64,000 nucleotides of DNA. It comes from Galbibacter pacificus. Its GTDB lineage: Bacteria; Bacteroidota; Bacteroidia; Flavobacteriales; Flavobacteriaceae. The DNA lies in contig NZ_JAPMUA010000002.1 of assembly GCF_029603155.1 (NCBI RefSeq), forward strand, positions 496,001 to 560,000. The letters are read 5' to 3'. The notes below the pieces were generated by a model. The model was not told where the DNA came from, did no database searches, and worked only from the letters and a program-made list of their open reading frames with translations. The position numbers were made by a program, and so were the translations under genes. Shown piece after piece: positions 43,978 through 53,567 of this stretch (position 1 is the stretch's first letter; every line of letters starts with the position of its first letter).

Positions 43978-45249
43978 CTAAATAATGGTTGCTAAATGCG
44001 AAGTAAGGTTTTTACGGTGATATTTTGATACACCAACCGAATTTACATACAATTTATCAGTTTTATAGGCCTCGTAACTGGAAAGTAATTGTTTCTTTAA
44101 TTTATTTTTTTCTTCATAATTAAAATAAAAGCCTGTTTTTGTATCGTTTAAAATCTTTTCAACATCCCATTTTACGGGGCCAATAGCCATAATTGGCCGT
44201 TTGGAGGCCATATATTCAAATAATTTTCCGGGAATAATCCCCCGTGTCTTTTCAGCATTTATTTCTATCAACAACAGTACCTGGGAAGACCGTTGCATTT
44301 TTAACGCTTCATTATGCGAAATGTAGCCGAGAACTTCCAAATGCGCTCCAATACCACATTTTTTAATGCTTTCCAGCACATTATTACTAACTGCACCGGC
44401 TAGCCGAAGGCGAAAATCTTTGGCAAAATCATTATTTTCGCTTAGCAATTCCCCTATTGCTTCCCATAAAATTAAAGGATTTCTGCCCGACAATAACGAC
44501 CCAATATGGGCACAGGTAAATTTATTGTCTAAAGAAACCGCTTCAAATTCTTCATCCAGAAAACCATTGGTAATTACTTCTATGGGCGTATTGGTTATTG
44601 TTGAAAATTCGGTCTTAGTGGTAAAACTGGTTACTACAACCCTATTGGCGTTATCGAGAACATCCCGTTCTAGCTTTTTGTGCTTTTGTTGCGACCTGCG
44701 GCTTAATTTAAGCTCGGAATGATACCCAATATTTGTCCATGGATCTCTAAAATCTGCTATCCATTTAACATTTAGCTCCTTCTTTAAATGCAGCCCAATA
44801 AGATGTAACGAATGTGGCGGTCCCGTTGTAATAATAGTATCTATGCCCTCTTTTTGGATATACGACCTTAAATATGCCACGGATGGCTTTACCCAAAATT
44901 TTCTGGCATCAGGGATAAAGAAATTGCCCCTTATCCATAACAGCATCTTTTCCATAAAAGACTGTTTTTTTGAAGTTATGATGCCTTTACTGATTTGTTG
45001 GGTCTTCTTTTTTGAAAAGATTGAAGCCAATTTATAGGGTTCGAATATAGGTTGCTTTATCACCTTTACTTCTTTTGGTACTTCGGCTACAAATGAAGCA
45101 TCTTCCATTGGATATTCGGGGTTTTCGGGTACATATACCACCGGTGTAACTCCAAATTGGGGTAAATATTTAGCAAAGTTTAACCAACGTTGTACTCCCG
45201 GCCCACCCGCGGGCGGCCAGTAGTATGTTATGATTAATACTTTTTTCAT
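43978..45249 (-). CDS. Glycosyltransferase, GT4-like
   Basis: A 423-residue GT-B fold glycosyltransferase. The N-terminal Gly-rich loop YYWPPAGGPGVQRW is the hallmark of this flavobacterial group; TTGPPHSLHLIG and WIADFRDPW follow. The C-terminal nucleotide-sugar domain contains AHIGSLLSGRNP, LEVLGYISHNEAL and the donor-site segment GIIPGKLFEYMASKRPI. The sugar and acceptor are unknown. Located between YfhO and a flippase, so it probably builds a surface glycan or lipid-linked sugar. Confidence 0.88.
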   Translation of the reverse strand: MKKVLIITYYWPPAGGPGVQRWLNFAKYLPQFGVTPVVYVPENPEYPMEDASFVAEVPKEVKVIKQPIFEPYKLASIFSKKKTQQISKGIITSKKQSFMEKMLLWIRGNFFIPDARKFWVKPSVAYLRSYIQKEGIDTIITTGPPHSLHLIGLHLKKELNVKWIADFRDPWTNIGYHSELKLSRRSQQKHKKLERDVLDNANRVVVTSFTTKTEFSTITNTPIEVITNGFLDEEFEAVSLDNKFTCAHIGSLLSGRNPLILWEAIGELLSENNDFAKDFRLRLAGAVSNNVLESIKKCGIGAHLEVLGYISHNEALKMQRSSQVLLLIEINAEKTRGIIPGKLFEYMASKRPIMAIGPVKWDVEKILNDTKTGFYFNYEEKNKLKKQLLSSYEAYKTDKLYVNSVGVSKYHRKNLTSHLATII

Positions 45250-45303
45250 TCACTAAAATTAAAAGAATTGTTAGGTCTATCTCAACAAGAAAGGTGTTTC
45301 AAT

Positions 45304-47757
45304 TTAGGCCTCTGTTTCCTTTGTATGTTTATAACCGTAAAAAATTCCGCCCAGTAACAATAAAAACAATAACACGTTACTTGCCAAGGTAATTGTACTT
45401 CCTGTTTTTACCACCTGCGGATCAAACTTAAATACAATTTCATGTGTCCCGGCCGGTATTTTTAGCGCCCTTAATGCGTAATTAACCCTAAATTCATCGG
45501 TTTGTTGGCCATCAATGGTTACTTTCCAGCCATGTGGATAATACATTTCAGAAAAAACGGCCACTCCTTCATTTTTATTGTTTGCCTTATACATAAGCAT
45601 ATTGGGCTTGTAATCCGTAAGCTCAATAGTTGCCGTAGAATCTACATGGAAACTTTCCGGGGCAATTTCAGAAAATTTAGATTTGTCAAAAACAGCAGTT
45701 GTTTTTACATTCAGGCTGTCCAGCGCACCCATTTCTTCATTGGCAGAATTTGTAGCTTTTAATTCATTGACAAACCAAGCAGATCCGTTTGCATACGGGT
45801 TTTTTGCAGGATACAATTCACCTTTGTCATTTGGCCTTATAATATACTTTACATTAAGCATATTTAGCACGGCAACATTGTTTTTGGCTATTTGGTATTC
45901 AAATAAATCTTGCAAACGCATAGGCTTTCCTGCATGATAACCCCCTATGGATTTATGTAGAAACGACGTAGAAGCCCCGTTGATGCTCTCTTGGGTATTA
46001 AAAACCCGGTAATATCCTTTATCTTCAAGTATTTGCTTGTCTATTGCGGTAGTTGGAAAGGGATTGTCCAGATACCTGGCCGAAACAAAATCGTCTTGGT
46101 TTACATAACGTTTGTCCACTCCTACCAAATCTATCAAGATCAATACGCCAACTATTAAAAGTGCATAGTTGGTTTTTAGTTTTTCTTTCATTAATAACCA
46201 AACAGCCGCGGCCGCCAATGCAACTAAAACAAAACTCCTAAACAGATCTTTTGTATACAAGGCCGCACGGTCTTCCTTAATACTTTTCATTAACTGGTTA
46301 AGTCCCATTTGGTCAAACTGCTGACGGTAGTACGCATCGTTTACATGAGAAAAGTCGAGCGTTCCCTTGACCAGAAACAGCCCAACTAAAGTACCCAAAG
46401 AAATTAGCACGCTCCACTTCAAGGCATTTAGTTTTTCCTTTTTTTCTACGGAAGTGTCTAAAAGTTCTTTCAACCCCAAAATTGCCAATATGGGAAAACA
46501 CAGCTCAAGGAGTACCTGTATGGAAGTAACCGCCCTGAATTTATCGTATAATGGGAAGTAATCAATCATAAAATTGGTCAGCAGGTTAAAATTATGTCCC
46601 CAAGACAAGGCCAAAGAGATTAACGAGCCTATTAACAGCCACCATTTAAGCTTTCCTTTCAACAGAAATAAACTAAACACAAACAAGAAAATTATAATTG
46701 CTCCAATATACGCAGGTCCCGCAGTACCGGGTTGAGCACCCCAGTACATCATATGCGCCGCTTGGCCTTCAACAAAGTCTTTTGCTTGCGCCGGAGGCAC
46801 ACCTTGTTTTGTTAAATACTGATATGTATTGGAGTTATCGCCTATTTTTTCATCGTTTCCACCGCCCAGTAGTCTCGGCACGTATAAATCCAGCGATTCA
46901 AAAAGTCCATAACTATACTGTGTTATATATATTTTGTCTAGTCCGCTTGTGTTTTCTTTTGGAGATCCGTCGGGGTTAATAGTTAAGTCGCTTATTCCCC
47001 TTGTGCTCCATTTGGCATATTCCTGCGTGGCCATTAAATTGGTAGCATTTGTAGCCACCGCCAAAATTACCGCAACTGCCAAAATACCTATAGTTTTAAA
47101 AAAATGTGGCAACTGTTTTTTCTTAAAAGCATCTATAAGAAATACAATCCCCATTACCAAGACCAACAAAAATAAATAATATGTCATTTGGTAGTGATTG
47201 GCATTTATTTCCAGGGCCATTGCAAAAGCGGTAAGCAAAAAACCAGCTATGTACTTTTTTTTAAATGCAAGTAAAATTCCGGCCAGCACAAAAGGAAAAT
47301 AGCCAATGGCATGCGCTTTGGCATTATGCCCAACCCCTAAAATAATAATAAGGTATGTTGAAAAACCAAAGGCCAATGCCCCTATTCCAGCCAGTTTCCA
47401 ATCTACATTAAGCATTAAGAGCAATATGTAAAAACCAATAAAGTATAAAAACAGATAATCTGCCGGACGGGGCAGAAAACGTATGGTTTTATCCAGTTTT
47501 TTTATATAGTCGTGTGGGTAATTGGCTCCTAATTGGTAAGTTGGCATCCCCCCAAAGGCACTGTTGGTCCAATAGGATTCTTCTCCTGTTTTTTCTTTGT
47601 AATCGTTGCGTTCTTTGGACATTCCAATATATTGCGCAATATCACTTTGAAATATTTTTTTGCCTTGAAGAACCGGAGAAAAATATATTAATGAGGCTAA
47701 GATAAAAACTAAAAATACCACAATATGTGGTACTATTTTCCTTAATTGGTCAGTCAT
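45304..47757 (-). CDS. YfhO-family integral membrane protein
   Basis: An 817-residue membrane protein. About 12 hydrophobic segments alternate with a large extracytoplasmic C-terminal domain (about residues 560-780: RVFNTQESINGAS, YHAGKPMRLQDLFEY, MLNVKYIIRP, FSEMYYPHGWKVTIDG) and a final helix. The early KIFQSDIAQYIGMSKER and TNSAFGGMPTYQ fit the YfhO family, a GT-C-like group that in Gram-positive bacteria takes part in glycosylation of cell-envelope polymers. Here it lies between DUF4834 (16 bases upstream) and a glycosyltransferase gene, supporting a role in envelope glycosylation. Confidence 0.9.
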   Translation of the reverse strand: MTDQLRKIVPHIVVFLVFILASLIYFSPVLQGKKIFQSDIAQYIGMSKERNDYKEKTGEESYWTNSAFGGMPTYQLGANYPHDYIKKLDKTIRFLPRPADYLFLYFIGFYILLLMLNVDWKLAGIGALAFGFSTYLIIILGVGHNAKAHAIGYFPFVLAGILLAFKKKYIAGFLLTAFAMALEINANHYQMTYYLFLLVLVMGIVFLIDAFKKKQLPHFFKTIGILAVAVILAVATNATNLMATQEYAKWSTRGISDLTINPDGSPKENTSGLDKIYITQYSYGLFESLDLYVPRLLGGGNDEKIGDNSNTYQYLTKQGVPPAQAKDFVEGQAAHMMYWGAQPGTAGPAYIGAIIIFLFVFSLFLLKGKLKWWLLIGSLISLALSWGHNFNLLTNFMIDYFPLYDKFRAVTSIQVLLELCFPILAILGLKELLDTSVEKKEKLNALKWSVLISLGTLVGLFLVKGTLDFSHVNDAYYRQQFDQMGLNQLMKSIKEDRAALYTKDLFRSFVLVALAAAAVWLLMKEKLKTNYALLIVGVLILIDLVGVDKRYVNQDDFVSARYLDNPFPTTAIDKQILEDKGYYRVFNTQESINGASTSFLHKSIGGYHAGKPMRLQDLFEYQIAKNNVAVLNMLNVKYIIRPNDKGELYPAKNPYANGSAWFVNELKATNSANEEMGALDSLNVKTTAVFDKSKFSEIAPESFHVDSTATIELTDYKPNMLMYKANNKNEGVAVFSEMYYPHGWKVTIDGQQTDEFRVNYALRALKIPAGTHEIVFKFDPQVVKTGSTITLASNVLLFLLLLGGIFYGYKHTKETEA

Positions 47758-47772
47758 TAAAGTTAAATTTAG

Positions 47773-48045
47773 TTAGTCAATTTCTTCAAATTCAATATAT
47801 TCTCCAACTTTTTCTGAAGATTTTTTTGAATCAGTATTTTGTGGTTTTTTATCAATTACTGTTTCCCCTTCCCTATATTGCTGTGCTTGTTTATGTTGCT
47901 GTTGCTGTTGCCCAAATTGTTCGCCAAATTTCTTTTCCATCTTCTTGGAAGCATACTTAAACAAATATGGTCCAAAAAGGCGGGACAAGATTTTAAACCC
48001 GTACCAAACAAAAAGTATGATTAAGATTGTTCTTAATAACTGCAT
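47773..48045 (-). CDS. DUF4834 family small membrane protein
   Basis: A 90-residue protein: one N-terminal hydrophobic helix (LLRTILIILFVWYGFKIL), then a basic and Gln-rich region (QFGQQQQQHKQAQQ), ending in acidic EYIEFEEID. This composition is that of DUF4834, a Bacteroidota family without known function usually found next to YfhO. First gene of the envelope operon; a TATTTTTG -7 box lies 25 bases upstream on its strand. Confidence 0.85.
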   Translation of the reverse strand: MQLLRTILIILFVWYGFKILSRLFGPYLFKYASKKMEKKFGEQFGQQQQQHKQAQQYREGETVIDKKPQNTDSKKSSEKVGEYIEFEEID

Positions 48046-48069
48046 TGAATTCTATTTTGAAAATACTTT

Positions 48070-48077
48070 CAAAAATA
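48070..48077 (-). promoter_or_regulatory. Candidate -7 promoter element of the DUF4834-YfhO operon
   Basis: On the minus strand TATTTTTG, an exact TAnnTTTG, ends 24 bases before the DUF4834 ATG. Confidence 0.5.
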
Positions 48078-48254
48078 CAATAGATTAAGCGTAAAACAGG
48101 ATATAAAACCTTAAAAAAATAATAAAAAGTATAAAAATACGATTTCATATAAAACATTCGTCATAATTATTCTGTAAACAACATATTTTTCGGGGTCGTT
48201 TTGATATAGTTTACCTTAAAAAAATTATTTTCGTTAATTGAAAAGCAATTTAAC

Positions 48255-49235
48255 ATGAAAAAACTTTATTACTTAACTGCTATGCTTGTTACTTGTTCCC
48301 TACAAGTAAACGCCCAATATACCGATGTTATAAATTCTAACCGTCCCGGAGCATCCTACAGTGCCTTTGCCGTTGGTAAAAATGTAATCCAGGGAGAAGG
48401 TGGCTTTTATTACGAACGTATGGAACATTCTTTGCTAGAAACCGAAGCCAACCGTTATGGAATGGATTATGCCATTCGATATGGCCTGCTGTTCGAACAA
48501 CTTGAAATTATTCTCGACGGTACTTTTACAAAGGAAAACATGACAAATTATTCCGTATCTCCTTCTACTGAATATTCTAGAAGCAACTTTACCAAAAACA
48601 CCATTGGCGCCAAATATTTAATATACGATCCCTATAAAAATCCAGAGAAAAACAAACCAAACCTGTATAGTTGGAAGGCAAACCACCATGTACAATGGAA
48701 AGACTTAATTCCTGCGGTTGCCGTGTATGCCGGAGCCAATTTTAATTTTGGAGACAACCCGTTTTTCCCTGACGATTCGCAAATAAGCCCCAAAGTAATG
48801 ATAGCCACACAAAACCATTTTACGGCAAATTGGGTGTTGGTCATGAATTTTATATACGATAAGTTTACGGGAGACGACCCCATGTTTAACTACATAATTA
48901 CCCTTACACATGCTTTTACCGACCCCCGTTATTCCATATTTATAGAAAATCAAGGATATAAAAGCGACGCATATGCCGATGGGATTTTTCGGGCCGGTGC
49001 CGCTAGGCTGTTTAATAAAAACTTGCAGGTAGACGCATCCATGGGTATTAATATAAAAGATACCCCATCCCGTTTATTCGGTTCCATTGGGATTTCCTAC
49101 AGGCTGGACCGCCATGTAGATCCACGGCCTAGAATAGACAATGTTTCTGATGAAGACAAGGAGTTTATTAAGGAAGCCAAGAAAAAACGAAAAAAGAATA
49201 AAAATCCATTTGAAGAAATCGATATTAATGATTAA
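48255..49235 (+). CDS. Outer-membrane beta-barrel protein, phenol_MetA_deg/transporter-like
   Basis: A 326-residue protein with a signal peptide ending at VNAQ, followed by DVINSNRPGASYSAFAVGKNVIQGEGGF, the typical N terminus of the MetA-pathway (Phenol_MetA_deg) outer-membrane family often labelled transporter. The central part alternates in beta-barrel fashion with aromatic ends. The C-terminal 35 residues after the barrel are highly charged (KEAKKKRKKNKNPFEE), an unusual extension on an outer-membrane protein. The next gene begins six bases after the stop. Substrate unknown. Confidence 0.78.
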   Translation: MKKLYYLTAMLVTCSLQVNAQYTDVINSNRPGASYSAFAVGKNVIQGEGGFYYERMEHSLLETEANRYGMDYAIRYGLLFEQLEIILDGTFTKENMTNYSVSPSTEYSRSNFTKNTIGAKYLIYDPYKNPEKNKPNLYSWKANHHVQWKDLIPAVAVYAGANFNFGDNPFFPDDSQISPKVMIATQNHFTANWVLVMNFIYDKFTGDDPMFNYIITLTHAFTDPRYSIFIENQGYKSDAYADGIFRAGAARLFNKNLQVDASMGINIKDTPSRLFGSIGISYRLDRHVDPRPRIDNVSDEDKEFIKEAKKKRKKNKNPFEEIDIND

Positions 49236-49241
49236 GAATAT

Positions 49242-50360
49242 ATGATTGAAGTTAAAGAAGTAACTACTAAAAAGGAGCTGGAACAATTTGTAAAGTTTCC
49301 GTTTGAACTTTACAAAGATTCCGAAAACTGGGTGCCGCCAATTATAAAAGAAGAACTTAACAACTTCAACAAAGACAAAAACCCGGCTTTTAAAGATGCA
49401 GAAGCCTGGTTTTTCCTTGCCCATAAAAACAATAAAATTGCAGGCCGTGTATGCGCTATTATTAATTGGAACGAAGTAAAAAAGATGGGCAACAGCAAAC
49501 TTCGTTTTGGTTGGTTTGATGCCATTGACGATCCAGAAGTCAGTAAAGCCCTTTTCGACAAGGTTTTTAGCATTGGAAAGGAAAAACAACTGGAGTATAT
49601 TGAAGGGCCGGCAGGATTTTCCAATATGGACAAGGCCGGGATGCTTATTGAAGGATTTGACCGGATTGGCAGCATGCCCACCAATTATAACTTTGAATAC
49701 TATCCCGGACTCGTGGAGCAATCGGGATTTGAAAAAGAAGTTGATTGGAAGGAATATGAAATTGTTGTTCCAGAGACGGTTCCTGATAAGTTGGCCAAAT
49801 TTTCAGAATTATTACTGAAAAAATATAGGCTAAAGCTACTTGAGATTCCAAATACAAAGACCTTATTGCCTTATGCCGAAAAGATTTTCGATTTAATGAA
49901 CCGCTCGCATCAGCATTTAGAATCTTTCACACCTATCAAGCCATACCAAATAGAACATTACAAGAACAAATACTTAAAATTTTTAGACCCCGATTTTGTT
50001 GTTCTTATTGCTGATGAAGATGATAATTTAGTTGGATTTTCCGTAATTATGCCTTCGTTTGCAAAAGCGCTTCAAAAAGCAAACGGAAAACTTTTTCCTT
50101 TTGGTTTTTATCACTTATTGAAAGCACAAAAGAAAAACGATAAAGTTACACTGCTATTAATTGGCATTGCACCCGAATACATGCGAAAAGGGTTAACTGC
50201 CATTATTTTTAATGAAACCTATAAAACATTCTTGAAAAAAGGAACCAAAGTAATGGAGACCAATCCAGAGTTGGAAACCAACAACCAAGTACAGGCACTT
50301 TGGAAAGATTACAATCCACAGCTTATAAAAAAGTGGAGGACTTATAGAAAGTATTTATAA
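49242..50360 (+). CDS. GNAT-like acyltransferase family protein
   Basis: A 372-residue cytoplasmic protein. The N-terminal FVKFPFELYKDSENWVPP and GRVCAIINWN resemble the first GNAT-like half; the second half has DEDDNLVGFSVIMPS and LLLIGIAPEYMRKGLTAIIF, which corresponds to the acetyl-CoA-binding motif A. Flavobacterial relatives are sometimes labelled GTP cyclohydrolase without motif support. The substrate is unknown. It follows the barrel protein gene by six bases and ends in a strong terminator. Confidence 0.75.
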   Translation: MIEVKEVTTKKELEQFVKFPFELYKDSENWVPPIIKEELNNFNKDKNPAFKDAEAWFFLAHKNNKIAGRVCAIINWNEVKKMGNSKLRFGWFDAIDDPEVSKALFDKVFSIGKEKQLEYIEGPAGFSNMDKAGMLIEGFDRIGSMPTNYNFEYYPGLVEQSGFEKEVDWKEYEIVVPETVPDKLAKFSELLLKKYRLKLLEIPNTKTLLPYAEKIFDLMNRSHQHLESFTPIKPYQIEHYKNKYLKFLDPDFVVLIADEDDNLVGFSVIMPSFAKALQKANGKLFPFGFYHLLKAQKKNDKVTLLLIGIAPEYMRKGLTAIIFNETYKTFLKKGTKVMETNPELETNNQVQALWKDYNPQLIKKWRTYRKYL

Positions 50361-50379
50361 GATAGAAGTTTAAAACACA

Positions 50380-50409
50380 AAAAATCCGCCTTATCGGGCG
50401 GATTTTTTA
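50380..50409. terminator. Bidirectional terminator
   Basis: Stem AAAAAATCCGCC / GGGCGGATTTTTT with loop TTATC; T-runs on both strands. It separates the GNAT gene from the convergent alpha-oxoamine synthase gene. Confidence 0.92.
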
Positions 50410-50431
50410 TATGTTATAAATATATTCTTTC

Positions 50432-51694
50432 TTATTTATCGCCCATGGCAGCTTCAACTGCTGCAGAAAGACGTTTGTAAGTTCCGTTTTCCAATCGGTC
50501 GCGAATAGCCGAAAATGCTTCTAAAGTTGCATTGATATCGTCCATGGTATGTGTTGCGGTAGGAATCATCCTAAGTAAAATCAACCCTTTTGGAATTACC
50601 GGATACACCACAATAGAGCAGAAAATTCCGTAATTCTCCCTCAAGTCTTTCACTAGAGCCATTGCTTCGGGAATACTTCCGTTAAGGTAAACTGGAGTTA
50701 CACAACTTTGTGTGGTACCAATATCAAAACCCCTTGCTTTTAGTCCATTTTGCAATGCATCTACATTTCCCCAAAGTTTTGCTTTTAGTTCTGGCATGCT
50801 CCTTAGCATGTCCAAACGCTTTAAGGCTCCTTTTACAAAAATCATGGGCAATGACTTGGCAAACATTTGAGAGCGCAAATTGTATTTTAAGTAATCTATT
50901 ACTTCCTTGTCTCCTGCCAAAAATGCACCGATACTTGCCATAGATTTCGCAAAAGTTGCAAAATAAACATCTATCTGGTCCTGTACGCCTTGTTCTTCGC
51001 CTGCTCCTGCTCCGGTTGCGCCAAGTGTGCCAAATCCGTGGGCATCATCGACTAGCAACCTAAAATTAAATTTTTGTTTTAGGGCAACAATTTCTTTCAA
51101 TCGTCCTTGCTCGCCACGCATTCCAAAAACACCTTCAGAGATGACAAGAATACCTCCCCCGGTCTGTTCTGCCATTTTAGTGGCGCGTTCCAGGTTTTTC
51201 TCAAGGCTGTCCATATCATTGTGCTGATAGGTAAAACGTTTTCCCATGTGTAAACGCACACCGTCTATTATACAAGCATGCGAATCTACATCATACACAA
51301 TAATATCATCTTTGGTAACCAGTGCATCGATGGCCGATACCATTCCCTGATACCCGAAATTAAGTAAATACGTAGCTTCTTTATTTACAAACTGTGCAAG
51401 CTCGTTCTGTAATTGTTCATGAAGGTCGGTGTGCCCGCTCATCATCCTGGCACCCATTGGATAGGCGGCACCATGCTCGGCAGCAGCCTCGGCATCGGCC
51501 TTTAATACTTCCGGATGATTGGCAAGCCCAAGGTAATCATTGATACTCCAGGTAATTACTTCTTTCCCATTAAACTTCATTCTATTTGAAATATGTCCTT
51601 CCAATTTTGGAAACACAAAATATCCCTCTGCCTGAGAAGCCCATTTTCCTAATGGCCCTTTGTTCTCAATAATCCTATCAAATAAATCTCTCAT
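50432..51694 (-). CDS. Alpha-oxoamine synthase, probable cysteate fatty acyltransferase (capnine synthesis)
   Basis: A 420-residue PLP enzyme (fold type I). The cofactor Lys is Lys250 in ATFAKSMASIGAF and the pyridine-binding Asp is in LLVDDAHGFG (211-220). AAYPMGARMMSGHTDLH and YLLNFGYQGMVSA fit the serine palmitoyltransferase/BioF/KBL group, which joins an amino acid to an acyl thioester with loss of CO2. Neighbours (cysteate-synthase-like, SDR reductase) point to the cysteate-using member known from Flavobacterium johnsoniae, which makes 3-ketocapnine for gliding-associated sulfonolipids. Serine palmitoyltransferase or glycine C-acetyltransferase are the alternatives. It has its own -7 box. 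Confidence 0.82.
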   Translation of the reverse strand: MRDLFDRIIENKGPLGKWASQAEGYFVFPKLEGHISNRMKFNGKEVITWSINDYLGLANHPEVLKADAEAAAEHGAAYPMGARMMSGHTDLHEQLQNELAQFVNKEATYLLNFGYQGMVSAIDALVTKDDIIVYDVDSHACIIDGVRLHMGKRFTYQHNDMDSLEKNLERATKMAEQTGGGILVISEGVFGMRGEQGRLKEIVALKQKFNFRLLVDDAHGFGTLGATGAGAGEEQGVQDQIDVYFATFAKSMASIGAFLAGDKEVIDYLKYNLRSQMFAKSLPMIFVKGALKRLDMLRSMPELKAKLWGNVDALQNGLKARGFDIGTTQSCVTPVYLNGSIPEAMALVKDLRENYGIFCSIVVYPVIPKGLILLRMIPTATHTMDDINATLEAFSAIRDRLENGTYKRLSAAVEAAMGDK

Positions 51695-51747
51695 GTAAAT
51701 GGAGGTTTTCTTTTAAAATTTGAAATAAATGTTAAATTTACAGCACG

Positions 51748-51755
51748 CAAAAGTA
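51748..51755 (-). promoter_or_regulatory. Candidate -7 promoter element of the alpha-oxoamine synthase gene
   Basis: On the minus strand TACTTTTG, an exact TAnnTTTG, ends 53 bases before the ATG, in the 90-base gap after the SDR gene. It suggests separate control of the last step gene. Confidence 0.45.
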
Positions 51756-51784
51756 ACGAAATTTAAACTCTTATCATAAAATAT

Positions 51785-52645
51785 TTACTTTTCTTCTACA
51801 AGTTTTTTAAATTGCTTTTGAAACATTTTATCTAAAAACTTATCAGGAAAAACATGAATTGCCAACCAAAATAACCATTTTTTTGGGGCTACCAAATATC
51901 TTGTCTTTTTTTTCTTTCCTTCAAAAATTCCGTAGATTAAATCCGAAACCTTACTGGCGTCCAACGCTATACTTTCCATTCCCTGTACGGCCTTGTCCAT
52001 ATTGTCGTAAATTTTTTCATAAGGAGTGCCTTTGTATTTGTTTACCTGTGTTGATGCATCGGCTTTTGCTTTGCTCCATATTTCTGATTTTATGGGCCCG
52101 GGTTCTATTACGGTAACGTTTATGCCAAAGTCAAGCAGTTCGCGCCTCAATCCGTCAGAAATTGCTTCCACGGCATATTTTGAAGCAGAATAAGGAGCCA
52201 TGAACGGTCTGGTAACCCGTCCAGAACCACTACTTATATTTATAATCCTGCCTTTTTCCTTGTTTGTATTGAACCCCAATAGTGGAAGAAAGGCCTGCGT
52301 TACCCGTAAAACCCCTAGAACGTTAATGTCCAACTGGTTTGAAAATTCTTCAACGGGAATATAAGCCAAAGGGCCGTTTACAGAAACCCCGGCATTGTTA
52401 ACAAGGCAATGCAGGGAAGCGCCTCCTAAAACTCCTTCAACTTCAATAACGGCTTTATTTATGGCCACTTGATCCACAACGTCAAAAATCAACGGAAAAA
52501 AATTACCGCCCAATGCCGTTTTTAGTTTTTCTACATCTTCTTTTTTACGCACGCTGCCAAAAACCCTAAACCCTTTGTCTAAAAAAAGCTTGGCAGTACT
52601 GTATCCTATTCCCGAGGAAACTCCGGTAATCAATATGTTTTTCAT
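51785..52645 (-). CDS. SDR-family oxidoreductase (probable 3-ketocapnine reductase)
   Basis: A 286-residue short-chain dehydrogenase. The cofactor motif is TGVSSGIG (residues 7-14), followed by LVNNAGV, the catalytic Ser in INISSGSGR, and YSASK with catalytic Tyr and Lys. The C-terminal 40 residues are hydrophobic and basic (RYLVAPKKWLFWLAIHVFPDKFL), suggesting membrane association, as in 3-ketosphinganine reductases. In this gene set the likely job is NAD(P)H reduction of the 3-keto lipid product; this is inferred from context. It follows the JmjC gene by 28 bases. Confidence 0.85.
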   Translation of the reverse strand: MKNILITGVSSGIGYSTAKLFLDKGFRVFGSVRKKEDVEKLKTALGGNFFPLIFDVVDQVAINKAVIEVEGVLGGASLHCLVNNAGVSVNGPLAYIPVEEFSNQLDINVLGVLRVTQAFLPLLGFNTNKEKGRIINISSGSGRVTRPFMAPYSASKYAVEAISDGLRRELLDFGINVTVIEPGPIKSEIWSKAKADASTQVNKYKGTPYEKIYDNMDKAVQGMESIALDASKVSDLIYGIFEGKKKKTRYLVAPKKWLFWLAIHVFPDKFLDKMFQKQFKKLVEEK

Positions 52646-52673
52646 TTTTTGTTTTTTCTGATGAAGTTCTTAA

Positions 52674-53540
52674 TTATAATTCCAACTTAACTTCATTCAT
52701 TGCTTTAATGGCATTCTGCTCGGCCTTATTGTCTTTATACTCCTTCCATTTCTTTCCGGCTATGTAATTCATGCCGTTGTCTACGGTAAACAAACGTATG
52801 AGGTTTGTTAACCCCTGAGCCTTGGTCTTTATGGAGTTATTGGCCCGTAAGGCTAGCGAATATCCCCCTTCGGAATAATACACATAGTGCCACCACAGTC
52901 TTGGAATAAATAGTGTTTCCCCGTGTTCTATTGTGGCCTCGTAGCCTTTTGCATATTTAAACGCAGGGTATTTCTCCAGATCGGGATGAAGCACATTTAC
53001 GTGCGAATGGTTGGTAAATGGTAGTTTATACAATAATTGTGATTGGTCTGGATGGTACAAATAGACTTTCTTTTGTGTTTGAAAATGTGTTAAAAACACA
53101 TGAGAGCAATCTATATCGTAATGCAGGTTTAATGCAGAGCCCTTGCCCCCAAAAAACATTAATGCAAACTTAAAAAAGCCATCCATTATCGTTGGCGTTT
53201 CGTAATCGTTTGCTAATTCGGGTGCCCGTTTCATTATTTGAAAATTATGAAATCTAAGGCTTGTTGGTTTGGTTTCTATAATATCCAGATAATCGCTAAA
53301 TTTTTTATATGAAACCGGTTTCATATAACCATTCCCGGGGTTATGATAGGAATCATCATACATAGGAATTTCCCAATCTCCGTAATTTTCTTTAAAAAAG
53401 TCAAAAGTCCACTTCGTAGTCGCTTTCCAATTTTTGGCTAAATCTTTAAATACTACAGGTGTATTGGTTGAAAGATATTTTTCTTTAAATTCCTCCTTGG
53501 TGATGTTCTCTACTTTATCAACCAAATTGAAATTTGACAT
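52674..53540 (-). CDS. JmjC/cupin-like Fe(II)/2-oxoglutarate oxygenase
   Basis: A 288-residue cupin-8/JmjC protein. The iron triad is intact: His140 and Asp142 in LNLHYDIDCSH, and His218 in PRLWWHYVYY; a 2-oxoglutarate-binding Lys is plausible in QKKVYLYHP (157/158). The N-terminal half, with TPVVFKDLAKNWKATTKW and DWEIPMYDD, is typical of the factor-inhibiting-HIF-like group. Lying between the cysteate-synthase-like and SDR genes with about 28-base gaps, it may hydroxylate the lipid or its acyl chain; protein hydroxylation is the alternative. No homologous step is established for capnine as far as I know. Confidence 0.82.
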   Translation of the reverse strand: MSNFNLVDKVENITKEEFKEKYLSTNTPVVFKDLAKNWKATTKWTFDFFKENYGDWEIPMYDDSYHNPGNGYMKPVSYKKFSDYLDIIETKPTSLRFHNFQIMKRAPELANDYETPTIMDGFFKFALMFFGGKGSALNLHYDIDCSHVFLTHFQTQKKVYLYHPDQSQLLYKLPFTNHSHVNVLHPDLEKYPAFKYAKGYEATIEHGETLFIPRLWWHYVYYSEGGYSLALRANNSIKTKAQGLTNLIRLFTVDNGMNYIAGKKWKEYKDNKAEQNAIKAMNEVKLEL

Positions 53541-53567
53541 TGCTTTTTTATATTTTAATTTTTTCTT

